A stretch of 17,109 nucleotides of DNA from Antrodiella citrinella. Taxonomy: Eukaryota > Basidiomycota > Agaricomycetes > Polyporales > Steccherinaceae. The DNA lies in the NCBI GenBank assembly GCA_004802725.1, contig SGPM01000464.1, forward strand, positions 1-17,109. Reading direction: 5' to 3'. A model generated the notes under the pieces. The model searched no databases. It had not been told where the DNA came from and saw nothing but the letters and a program-made list of their open reading frames with translations. A program made the translations under genes and the position numbers. Positions 8,276-16,144 of the stretch are shown in pieces; position 1 is the stretch's first letter; each line of letters begins with the position of its first letter.

Positions 8276-8640
8276 TGTTAGAGTTGGTATCAGCCACTCT
8301 GACTGAAAGCGGACACAGTGTGCCACTCGTTGTGTGCCACTCAGTGTGATAGCCAGAGGAGCAGTCTAGAACTGCAGTGGACACTTTCACATTCTTCACA
8401 TTCTTCACACTTCACACTTCACTATCACTTGGCCACTCAATGGCCAAGATGCTTTGTGCCACTTCCTTTGTTCTTTATAGTCTTTATGTCTTTATCCCTT
8501 TATCCTCATCTCAATGGACGTTGTAGGGACATTCCCCTTTGTATAGAATACCATAGAACGTCCTGTATCTGTATATAAGACCACCTCTGGTCTCTGGAAA
8601 TAAATCAACTTGTTCCCTTCATTTCTTGTGGATTCTAACA
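8276..8640 (+). mobile_element. LTR C (365 bases), apparently solo
   Basis: Termini TGTTAGAG and TTCTAACA form the inverted repeat TGTTAGA/TCTAACA. A TATATAAG at 8571-8578 and AATAAA at 8600-8605 lie near the right end, as promoter and polyadenylation signals do, which sets the plus orientation. It abuts gag on the left and the leader of element D on the right, and no internal region or partner copy is in the window. Flanking five-base words (CCTGA, GACTT) do not match, so one flank has been rearranged. Confidence 0.75.
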
Positions 8641-8680
8641 GACTTGTGTAAGTCGGCACTGAAAGGAGAGCTTGACCTAA
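8641..8680 (-). other. leader of element D with putative self-priming site
   Basis: Read on the minus strand, LTR D ends GTAACA and is followed by TT and then AGGTCAAGCT (8678 to 8669). This is the same start as the leader after the LTR of element E. The ten bases are exactly complementary to AGCTTGACCT inside LTR D. The leader is cut after 40 bases by LTR C. Confidence 0.65.
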
Positions 8681-9049
8681 TGTTACAACGAAGCGTAATA
8701 AGCAAGTCGAGGTTCAGTCTGAATAGTGATGTCACTGTCTGGGTCTTGCTTAGGACACTTTGTGTATTGAACAAAGGAGGTCAAGCTGAGGATGGTCCAC
8801 AGCGAGACAGCTAGTTCATATACAAGTACAGATACGATGAGTCAAGGAAGAAAGTAAGCAAAGAGAGACTTAGTAATACAATGAGCTAGGATGAGTAAGC
8901 TCTATAGCTTATGTTGAATAAGCAAGTCACATGACAAGCGGGTCATGTGTAGACGAGTCATGACGAATGATGAGACAAAGAATACGAGTCCTTTAAAAAA
9001 ATAGAAAGGAAAAGGAATATAACTACAAGTTACAATGAAAACTGTAACA
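8681..9049 (-). mobile_element. LTR D (369 bases), diverged relative of the element E LTR
   Basis: On the minus strand it runs from TGTTACAG at 9049 to TGTAACA at 8681. It aligns along its length with the LTR of element E, sharing blocks such as ACATGAC, GACTTACTCA-like words, a TATATRAA box, AGCTTGACCTCCTTTGTTCA and GTAACA. It is clearly more diverged than the two E copies are from each other. Being followed by a conserved leader, it is the 5' LTR of an element that pointed leftwards. It interrupts the LINE ORF2 at 9050. Confidence 0.82.
8778..8822 (-). promoter_or_regulatory. TATA box and predicted transcript start of LTR D
   Basis: On the minus strand TATATGAA begins at 8822 and CAGCTTGACCT begins at 8788, 34 bases later. 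The same spacing is found in the E LTRs. Transcription is therefore predicted to begin at or next to the sequence complementary to the site after the LTR. Confidence 0.55.
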
Positions 9050-10856
9050 CATCAGCGACATCATCGATTGAACCCGTATCTGGATCCTAATCGTCATCGA
9101 ACAGCGCTGCAAGCGCTTCTCCGATCTGGTTCACATAGACTTCTTCTAGTGGCGAGTCCTCTTTTATCCGTGGTTGGCTCATAGGCCACAACACTTCGAG
9201 TGGTATCTCCCATGTCAGAATCGCATGGTCGGAATTTATGAGCGTATCATGCAGATGAACTCTGCAATTTGTGTCCGCTGTGTACAGGATGGGTACCCAT
9301 ACAAGATCAATGACCTGTGGTCTAAGCACCTCATTGTGCGATTGTCACGTAAATTCTCGCCGATAATTGGCGAGTTCTAAAATCAAGCTTGCCATGATAT
9401 CAATAATGCTCTCTACGTCATCTCTGTCTTTGGCGATCGCTTTTTGATATGGAGCCCCACTAGGCCCCCAAACACCCGAATGCAGGTTGAAATCACCCGC
9501 AATCGTCATGACGGATGGGAGGCGATCTGCCCTCCCCTCCATGTATTTACTTCCAGCATGCATCTTAGGCTGGTTGTATACATTTATGAGAAGCTGTGGC
9601 CCCTCTCTAGTAGTCAAACTGACGGCGCAAACATCATCATGCTTGATCAGGTTGTCTGCCAATCTTGGCATCAAATGCTCCCAACACTTGTTCACGTGGA
9701 TGCATACCGACGACTCCTTGTGAGCCCCCAAGCACATGAAATTATGATGACCAGTTGTATGTTCGAATTCGTCACCCTCCGGCTCTTTGGCCGACGGGAC
9801 GTGCTTGATAAGACCCCATGAGATCTCTTGCATGAAAATGACATCGTGGTCCCGATACATCTCCAGTATGTTGCGGCTATTCTCGCCGCTACGCTGTACA
9901 TTGACGCTAACCATACGCAGCATAGGCCGCATATGGTCAACCGCCCTTCCTTTCCGGTGAGGCAACCCCAAGTTCTCATTCGAGTATCCTTTCTGCATGA
10001 TCGATGAGTCAGTGTACTCATTGATCGGCCAAACAAAGTCCTGCCATGGGACAGGCTCTTCCACCTGACTGCCACTCGGCTCCACGCACATAATGCATGT
10101 TCCCGAAGGCGGTGTGGCTAGCCCTTCAGGCCAGTCCAGGTCTTCCCTGACGATGTCCATGAACGGCACGTTCATGAACACCCTTGGATCATTGGAATCG
10201 TCAGAATCGTCAGAATCCCGACAACCTCCTTGACTGTGTGTCGGTGCCCCGTAATATTGCAGAGTCAAACCAAATTCAATATCTGTCGACAACGACCGAT
10301 GTGCTACGGGCACAGGGGACTGACTACGCGAGGGCATGTCCAAGTCTGCAATAGGGTCATACGAATCAAAGGACGCATGGGGGGATGAATGTACTACAAC
10401 ATGCTGACTAGCAGCACGTACGGAACTGGGATCACATGAAGAAAGGTCAACATATGGGGGGGGAGACTGTTAAACCAAGGAGTAGATTGACTTGGGAGGA
10501 CTCTAAGACAGACCACTGGAGTCTGAGATGAGCAACTGAACTGGATATTGAGCAAGACAATATCTACACACCTGGAGTCTGAGATGAGCAACTGAAGGTT
10601 GCCTGAGCGCTCAGACTCCGTCCTATGTACTGGGAACGTCCGCATTAGGAAGGGGAACACAAACAACACAAGTCCAAGTCTATCTTGGACACAGAAAGAA
10701 CCACAGCATGGAAATAGACGAGTAGGGTATCAGAATGATGGGGGAAGTGAGGGGAATCCGAATATGATAAAGAGAAGAAAGTAGAGCATCAAGAAGCTCG
10801 TCCAACAGAGACATAGCCAGAGGCGTGAACGACCAGCTGAGAGGGGTGAACGACAT
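9050..10856 (-). pseudogene. LINE ORF2, endonuclease (EEP) part; interrupted and truncated
   Basis: This is the N-terminal apurinic-like endonuclease of a non-LTR retrotransposon, which nicks target DNA for target-primed reverse transcription. Numbering from the ATG at 10343, metal and catalytic positions are visible: N148 (VSVNVQ), E173 (MQEISW), and D284/N286 (GDFNLHSG). The closing SDH of this fold (INSDHAIL) follows an in-frame TGA at 9345-9347. That TGA is probably a CGA-to-TGA change, because both sides are in the same frame. A second stop, TAG, lies at 9087-9089. The frame is open upstream through 10467. Across the inserted LTR B it joins an ATG at 10814 or, in the same frame, 10856. 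LTR D ends it at 9049, so the reverse transcriptase domain is absent. The copy is not functional. Confidence 0.88.
10468..10807. mobile_element. solo LTR B (340 bases) with GAGAC target duplication
   Basis: TGTTAAACC to GTCCAACA, nearly identical to LTR A. The five bases GAGAC stand immediately before (10463-10467) and after (10808-10812). That is the five-base duplication left by an LTR element insertion, and the lack of internal sequence shows LTR-LTR recombination. It splits LINE ORF2 one codon after the ATG at 10814. Without it and one GAGAC the frame would be continuous. Confidence 0.93.
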
Positions 10857-10939
10857 ATTCAAACCGAAGTTAATTAAACTAAACGGGGGCACAGCCCCAT
10901 CATCTGACCTGAGCTGCAGCCCAGGCGACCCGTCACGGT

Positions 10940-12395
10940 CTAGATGAGGACTTTCTTGGCCTTGGGGTCAAAGCCCTTGTCGTAAGCAGCCCGGTTCTCA
11001 CCGTGCCAACCCGAATTGGTGCGCTTCTTGAAGAAGTCGCAAATCCTTGCGGTGGCTGCATGTGGCTCATCGCAATTGTGGCATTATGGTTCGCACGATG
11101 TGGTCGCATCACAGAACTCCGAAGGCGGGAGCGCCTTGTCCTTGGTGTTGATCGCGCTGCAGCACGATGCCATGACATTATGATCCTCGATCTTGTGGCC
11201 GCGGCGACCACAGAACGAGCATACGGGGACCTTCTACAGGTGTATGCGAGATGTCCCCAGCAGAAGCAATTCTGGCGCTGGGGAACGTGGGGATTGGTGC
11301 TCATGATGTGCACCGGGCAATCGACCGAAGTGATGCGGAGCGATTTCTTCTGGATGATGCGCGCAGCAACCACTCCAGAACGTGTGTCTCGGAACGAACA
11401 CTCGACCACGCCGTACGCCTGGTCCTTGATGGACGACAGGATCCGGGCACGCGGTTGCTGAGAGAACGGCACGAGCCGATCCCCTAGCCTCGCGGTGGTT
11501 TTCAGGATCGGGTCTTTCAACTCAAAATCCGTCAACCACTTGTTGCCGCGACGAATCACGCGCTCAATGTCTGCGAGCGGCAACTCCGCTCCATCAGACC
11601 CTCGGACACATACGTTATGTACCTGCATGAAGACCGTGTCGAGGTACGGGTCAGCAGTGACCGCACTCGCCAGATGAATCGCCCCCTGGGAGCGCAACCA
11701 GGCCTCAAGGACCCTCAGCACCATTCGAGTCTCGGCTTCGGACGGTGGGAATTAGAAGATGAGGGTCAGAGCCCCATCCTTAGCGAGCCGCGTGTCGACG
11801 ACACAGTTCAGCGATTGCAGACCGTTGGCCGCGAACCCCTCCGGGAACGCGTCCTTGATCACCTGGGATTCCTGGACGAAGCATGCACCTCCACCATCAA
11901 GTTCAGTAGGGAAGTGGCAAATGACCACTTTCTTTGCGTCAGTGATGGGCTTCGCCCACGCGTTGAGGCTGATGGCTTTCGCCTCAGCGAGCTTCTCATC
12001 ACGCCTGGTGGGAAGAGCCTCCACCTGGTGCGCCGTAGGGTTGTCTACCTCCATGCGGGGGGCAGACTCGTTCATCATCGCTGTCATTTCGGTATCCAGG
12101 CCAGCAGCCTGGGAAGTCGTCATGAGACTCCCGATCATCTTGGCTTGTGCCTTGAGAGGGTTGCGTGCCGGCTCAGGTGCCGGACTAGGACAAGATCGAC
12201 GCTGTCCTGGTGCGAAACCAGGTGGGGGGAGAGGTTCTCGAAAGAGAACTTGAGAGCCGGATCGTCTGGTGACATTGGGGGGTTTTGACGCAGAGCGTCG
12301 GGGATACCTACAAACGGGTCTGTAAAGTCAGTGAATTGTAACTCGATGCCCGGTTGCGAAGTGGGAACGATTTGGGTGGCAGGAGTGGTCTCCAT
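10940..12395 (-). pseudogene. LINE ORF1 (Gag-like, zinc knuckles), degenerate
   Basis: This is the nucleic-acid binding partner of ORF2 in a fungal LINE. The likely start is the ATG at 12395 (METTPATQ); the frame is also open further upstream. After a Pro-rich N-terminus, a frameshift at the C6 run (12224-12229) moves to the frame that continues AKMIGSLMTTS. A TAA at 11752-11754 interrupts this frame. After that stop come a conserved block (WLRSQGAIHLASAV, VFMQVHNV) and three C-terminal zinc knuckles. The first is (R)QNCFCWGHLAYTC, whose first Cys appears to have become Arg. After a second frameshift near 11225-11240 comes CSFCGRRGHKIEDH. After a TAA at 11084-11086 comes CHNCDEPHAATARIC. The frame ends at TAG 10940-10942. 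ORF2 sits just downstream in another frame, in the usual LINE order. With at least two frameshifts and two stops it cannot make a full protein. Confidence 0.82.
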
Positions 12396-12597
12396 GCCTA
12401 GTAAATTCTGAGGGGGGTTCAAACTCAAGGATGCCGGGGGTTGGCCAGCGATAGGAGACCTAGTAGGGGGCGGGGAGGAATGGGAAGGGAAAGGAGGACG
12501 GAGCAGGAGGGAAAGGCGTGTAACGATGCGGGGAGTACTACCTAAACGGGTAATAAATGCGTGAGATGATGGGAGTACAGGTCGAAGGAGCGATGGC
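12396..12597 (-). other. probable LINE 5' untranslated region and junction with LTR of element E
   Basis: This lies upstream of ORF1 on the minus strand and ends where LTR homology to 16262 begins. It is G-rich on the plus strand and shows no gene. The junction at 12597 is probably the 5' end of the LINE insertion, as the first 117 bases of the E LTR are missing here. Confidence 0.5.
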
Positions 12598-12900
12598 TTT
12601 CTCCATAGTTATCATTCTTATTTAGATATCTCTTGATTTCCTTGCACATGACCTCGGTCCATGTGACTGACTTACTCAGCATAAGCCATAGACTTATTCA
12701 TCATCATTCATAGTATTACCAAGCCTTTCTGCTTATTCCTTTACTTTGACTCAGCATATCTGTACCAGTATATAAACCTGTAGTCTCGCTGAGGATTATC
12801 TTCAGCTTGACCTCCTTTGTTCATTATACAAAGTGTCTTAAGCAAGAACCCAGATACACTCAGACTAGACTTGACAGGCTTAACATGCTTTGTCGTAACA
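12597..12900 (+). mobile_element. LTR of element E, first copy, 5' truncated
   Basis: Identical with few changes to 16262-16565 (offset 3665 bases). The complete LTR at 16145 starts TGTTACAG; this copy begins at LTR position 118 and ends GTCGTAACA at 12900. It holds the TATA box and the predicted transcript start. The missing part coincides with the LINE boundary, so the LINE most likely inserted here. Confidence 0.88.
12769..12813 (+). promoter_or_regulatory. TATA box and predicted transcript start in the element E LTR
   Basis: TATATAA begins at 12769, and CAGCTTGACCT at 12803-12813 starts 34 bases later, the expected distance to a transcription start. The same arrangement recurs at 16434 and 16468, and in diverged form on the minus strand in LTR D. 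Confidence 0.6.
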
Positions 12901-12902
12901 TT

Positions 12903-12914
12903 AGGTCAAGCTGA
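12903..12914 (+). other. putative self-primer binding site of element E
   Basis: AGGTCAAGCTGA begins two bases after the LTR end. It is the exact complement of TCAGCTTGACCT at 12802-12813. No TGG-type tRNA primer site is found at this position. In Tf1/sushi retroelements the first bases of the mRNA pair with such a site to prime minus-strand synthesis. Repeated at 16568-16579. Confidence 0.65.
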
Positions 12915-12991
12915 TCCAGCAGCCAGACATCTTTATGTCTANGGCATTCCCACGATCCTTTGAAAGATACAATCCCTGGACCCACACATCA

Positions 12992-13064
12992 GACCCTTGA
13001 TCCCCGCTGAACCCTTGATCCCCCATTGGACCCTTNATCCCCATTGGACCCTTGAACTCCATNG
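12992..13064 (+). repeat. short tandem repeat, unit about 18-19 bases
   Basis: Units of the type ACCCTTGATCCCCATTGG repeat about four times. The second element copy (16657-16746) has one extra unit, so the array changes length between copies. Confidence 0.7.
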
Positions 13065-13526
13065 AACCCCATCAGATCCCTGATCATCATCTCTGATAAA
13101 GTCCGATGTTATTGAATTCCATCTGATAACACTTTCCATACCTGGACGTCCCTCTATGAATCTTGGACATCCCCAGATCATCCCTGATCATATCAGATCT
13201 TCTGATCCCCACCAGAATCTACCTCTTCCCAGCCTAGCACAGTGAGCGGCGTCTCCCACCGTGGGATGATCCCTGATCAAGACAGGAGTACCGGTGTGCT
13301 AGCAGTAGCAAAAACAGNATTCTGATCAAGATCTATCTTGGNNACCGACTGATCCGTACCCCATGATCAGTCTTGATTGTCCGAACACCTGAACCCCTGA
13401 CCTGCTGATCTACATGATGCAAGCAGCGCTCATCAGATCCCTTGATGCCGATCCCATGATNGNNATTCACAGAACCCTAGAACATGGCATGACCGCCATC
13501 GATCTTTACAGATCTCCAGACTAAAT
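13065..13526 (+). other. element E leader, no gene
   Basis: C/T/A-rich sequence with many TGATC words (CTGATCA, TTGATCC) and several undetermined bases. No frame or structure beyond this word bias is supported. The first part recurs after 16746. Confidence 0.4.
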
Positions 13527-14063
13527 CTGCACTGCGCAGTTGGAACTCATGTTNCAGAAACCCCAGAAACCATTATTGAAATCTGCATGCCACGCAGTTG
13601 GAATCCCCATTCCAGAACCAGTGAATCATCANACCAGATCCTAGCTGCAGGTTGCAGTAGAACCATTCTTGAAATTCNATCAGAAATCTGCTGATGCGCA
13701 GTTGGGACTCACGTCTCAGAACCATGNAATCCCTGTCAGAAAAATCTGCATTTTCGCAGTTGGGATCAATATCCCAGAACCTCAGAACGCTCCAGAAATC
13801 TGCACTGCGCAGTTGGAACTCATGTTCCAGAACATCACCAATTCCAGAACACAGAACACGCTGATGCTGCATGGCGCAGCAGAGGCTTTTCCAGAACTCT
13901 CCATCAGATTGATCTGCATGAGGCAGATAGTATTATTCTCCTGAACACGCTGATGCTGCATGGTGCAGTAGATCCCTCGTTCTTCCAGACACCAGGATCA
14001 TATGGCTCTGCATGAGGCAGACTATTCCAGAACACAGAACACGCCGATGCTGCATGATGCAGC
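13527..14063 (+). repeat. array of paired stem-loops in the element E leader
   Basis: Units at 13527, 13583, 13688, 13746 and 13800 each hold two adjacent hairpins. The first is CTGC-loop-GCAG. The second begins two bases later and is one of TGGAAC/GTTCCA, TGGAAT/ATTCCA, TGGGAC/GTCTCA or TGGGAT/ATCCCA, with a four-base loop, followed by GAA. The second stem changes on both sides together. Further units at 13642, 13866, 13913, 13955, 14007 and 14049 keep only the first hairpin, with GCTGC/GCAGC or TCTGC/GCAGA stems that also covary. Spacing is about 40-60 bases. Confidence 0.85.
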
Positions 14064-14464
14064 AGACCCCTTCGCAGAAATCCTGATCAGATTGATCCGC
14101 ATCACACAAGAACAGCCCTTGCTAGATTACAGATCCCCAGACCGCTGACCTGAGGCACAGATCCATCATCTCCCAGAACCCTTGATTGATTGATCCACAT
14201 GTTATCTATGGCATCTCATCGACCGATCACAGACCTTGCAGACCCCGTCCGCACAAGCAATTCGCAGAACTCGTTGCAATTGGATGCAATGATACAAGTA
14301 CCCACTGGACCTTGCAATTGGATTGCTACACATTGAACCCCTAACAGCCTTCTCAAGCTTGAGGCAAGCTTGAACGTCAACTGGGGGTAATATACCGTGG
14401 ACATCATTGAAAATCCGACACCATCAATTTTCCTGGATCAAATTGTCATATTGCTGATCCTGTC
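14064..14464 (+). other. leader upstream of element E ORF1, with PPT-like box
   Basis: No gene. Contains two copies of TTGCAATTGGAT (near 14273 and 14313), two CAAGCTTGA words (14353-14373), and at 14379-14391 the box AACTGGGGGTAAT. That box matches 12 of 13 bases of the box ending at the 3' LTR junction (16133-16145). Confidence 0.45.
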
Positions 14465-15169
14465 ATGTCTGACACATCCTCCTCCTCCGCTCGAAGCACA
14501 AGTGATGAATCTGCCGCCTTTGATACGCATGCCGAGGCTCGTCTCCGCTACTCATTCACAGAACTGATCAACCTGGAAGAAGATTCTGAACAATACAGAA
14601 GATACATGGACATCAATCCACCTCCTTTTGCTCATGTGTTACATGCAGCTCGTGTTCTCAGACACAGTCTTCGACAGATCCACAATGCAAGATTCATCCT
14701 AGACACGCGCTTGGCTGAAGCCCTTGATCAACTAGATGATCAGATCATCGAACAAGACCATATCCCTGCGCTTACCCATATCCACAATCTTAGAGGAGTC
14801 GCTAGTCNCTTTATGGACAAAGCATTCCAGAATGCGGTGATCACATCTAATACCCTGAGACAAGCCATCGGAGAGATGGATGATGCACCCTATGGGCCAC
14901 TCCACATCCCTCGCCTCATTAACTCCGATGATGCCCTGAACACAGAAGCCCCTGATTATGAATTCCCTCCATCATATTCTCGATCACCATCTCCGGCAAG
15001 TTACCATACCGCCGGCATACAAGCTGATGCTTCTGGATCNGAGATCCCTTCGGTAATAGAGGAACCAGATGATCAAGAAGAAGTGTCGTCCAACACTGAT
15101 CCCCGTTCCCCTCGGCTTTCCCCTATTCAGTGGCGGAATCTTGATCAAGATATCCCAGACATCTTATAG
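14465..15169 (+). CDS. element E ORF1, hypothetical gag-like protein (234 aa)
   Basis: Starts at an ATG (MSDTSSSS) after a long non-coding leader and ends at TAG 15167-15169. Residues 1-20 are Ser-rich. About 24-145 look alpha-helical with many Leu, His, Arg and Asp (VLHAARVLRHSLRQIHNARF, then ALDQLDDQIIEQDHIP). The tail is acidic and Ser/Pro-rich (SYSRSPSPAS, EEPDDQEE). There is no Cys knuckle, no protease and no polymerase motif. The position between LTR leader and 3' LTR, the helical core and the charged disordered tail suggest a structural (gag) role in particle formation, but I recognise no family. Two undetermined bases fall inside the frame without breaking it. Confidence 0.7.
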   Translation: MSDTSSSSARSTSDESAAFDTHAEARLRYSFTELINLEEDSEQYRRYMDINPPPFAHVLHAARVLRHSLRQIHNARFILDTRLAEALDQLDDQIIEQDHIPALTHIHNLRGVASXFMDKAFQNAVITSNTLRQAIGEMDDAPYGPLHIPRLINSDDALNTEAPDYEFPPSYSRSPSPASYHTAGIQADASGXEIPSVIEEPDDQEEVSSNTDPRSPRLSPIQWRNLDQDIPDIL

Positions 15170-15265
15170 CTCAGAAAGCTGCATTATCTATACCAGTCAC
15201 TCAGCAGCAGCTTTCCTCTCTCGTCGATCTCATCCTTCTTCAAACACTCGAATTCCTCATCTATC

Positions 15266-16009
15266 ATGTCATCATTCGCCACCATGAACACATCCCTCCA
15301 GATTATCGTCAACCAATACTCTGAAGCAGACNTTGAGGCGCTCCTGCAGGCCAACCCNGAGAACCCCTTCCTCCGTTCCACCCTCTTCACCAGTAAACAG
15401 GTTGCGCAATCCAGAAACGCAAACCTCGCTGCACGACAAGGATTGGAACTTGCCATGGTCACCTTGCAAGCGCAGATGGACCAGCTGAACCAACAAGCAG
15501 GGTTCCTGGATAGCGCATGGCAAAACCAAGTTGTGGTCCTAATGGGCTACAGCATTAGGCAGAATCTGCGGATGATGCCACAGGAGGACGAACNGGCCGG
15601 ATCAGAGNACACCACTCCCNCTTCCTCTCCAACTTCTCAATTGACGACATCGATTGACATCCCCATGATGCCGACTACTGCATCTGACAACGACAACGAT
15701 GACGATGATTNCTCCTCTGAGGATACGCCCCCCATCTCTGCACCCGTCTCACCAGAACCAATGGAAGATCAGTTCATCACGCCACTATCTCCTCCACCTC
15801 AACCCCANTACGCTACTCGAGGACGTCGNCGNGTACAAGGCCGTCGTGTGGCCTGGCGTCCCCCAACTGAAGAACGATCAGGCAGTCCCTCTCCATCATC
15901 ACCATCTCCACCTTCACCCACTCGTTCTCGATCCCCAGAACTCCCTCGTCGACCCACCATCACCGTGCATCTGCACCTTCCCACTGAGCAAGGCTCTGCT
16001 GGACGCTAA
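15266..16009 (+). CDS. element E ORF2, hypothetical gag-like protein (247 aa)
   Basis: Starts at ATG 15266 (MSSFATMNTS), 96 bases after ORF1, and ends at TAA. Residues 1-110 are helical and Gln/Leu/Asn-rich, including a heptad-like segment (LAMVTLQAQMDQLNQQAGFL) that could form a coiled coil. An acidic run (DNDNDDDD) follows. The end is basic and Ser/Pro/Arg-rich (YATRGR, GRRVAWRP, then SPSPSSPSPPSPTRSRSPE), which could bind RNA. No reverse transcriptase, integrase or protease motif is present, so the element must rely on another's enzymes. The pairing with ORF1 in one mRNA would need internal initiation, splicing or reinitiation; the sequence does not show which. Undetermined bases lie in the frame. 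The family is unrecognised. Confidence 0.7.
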   Translation: MSSFATMNTSLQIIVNQYSEADXEALLQANXENPFLRSTLFTSKQVAQSRNANLAARQGLELAMVTLQAQMDQLNQQAGFLDSAWQNQVVVLMGYSIRQNLRMMPQEDEXAGSEXTTPXSSPTSQLTTSIDIPMMPTTASDNDNDDDDXSSEDTPPISAPVSPEPMEDQFITPLSPPPQPXYATRGRXXVQGRRVAWRPPTEERSGSPSPSSPSPPSPTRSRSPELPRRPTITVHLHLPTEQGSAGR

Positions 16010-16133
16010 AAAGGGGATTCCCTCTCCCTCTCATTTCCCTCATCACACGCTACTATCAGTCAAAAGAACACTTCNATTTGCGTCGGATCTTAGCTGTTTT
16101 GGCTTTGTGAAAGTCAGGGTGACTTCACTGTAA
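16010..16133 (+). other. element E 3' untranslated segment
   Basis: Between the ORF2 stop and the polypurine tract. C/T-rich at first, no gene and no repeat seen. Confidence 0.4.
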
Positions 16134-16144
16134 ACAGGGGGTAA
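16134..16144 (+). other. polypurine tract of element E
   Basis: ACAGGGGGTAA stands directly before the TGTTACAG that begins the LTR. This is the position and composition of the plus-strand primer of LTR retroelements. Confidence 0.7.

Noticed and set aside
8285..8293. TGGTATCAG at 8285 as an initiator-Met tRNA primer site
   Set aside because: It lies inside LTR C, nine bases after its start, not after an LTR end.
8276..8640. LTR C read in minus orientation as the 5' LTR of the gag fragment
   Set aside because: TATA and AATAAA fit the plus orientation, and in minus orientation the promoter would lie only about 60 bases from the LTR start. No primer site follows it.
9087..9380. Programmed readthrough of the TGA at 9345-9347
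   Set aside because: The copy has further lesions, and CGA-to-TGA is a common decay change; no supporting structure was seen.
10394..10892. Minus-strand frames of 91 and 70 codons
   Set aside because: They run largely through the solo LTR; only the last part upstream of the LTR belongs to LINE ORF2.
11003..12288. Long plus-strand frames opposite LINE ORF1
   Set aside because: Shadow frames of the minus-strand ORF1, which has recognisable zinc knuckles.
13527..14063. Mitochondrial origin of the double-hairpin array
   Set aside because: It lies inside an LTR element with polypurine tract and LTRs, next to other nuclear retroelements; the resemblance is only structural.
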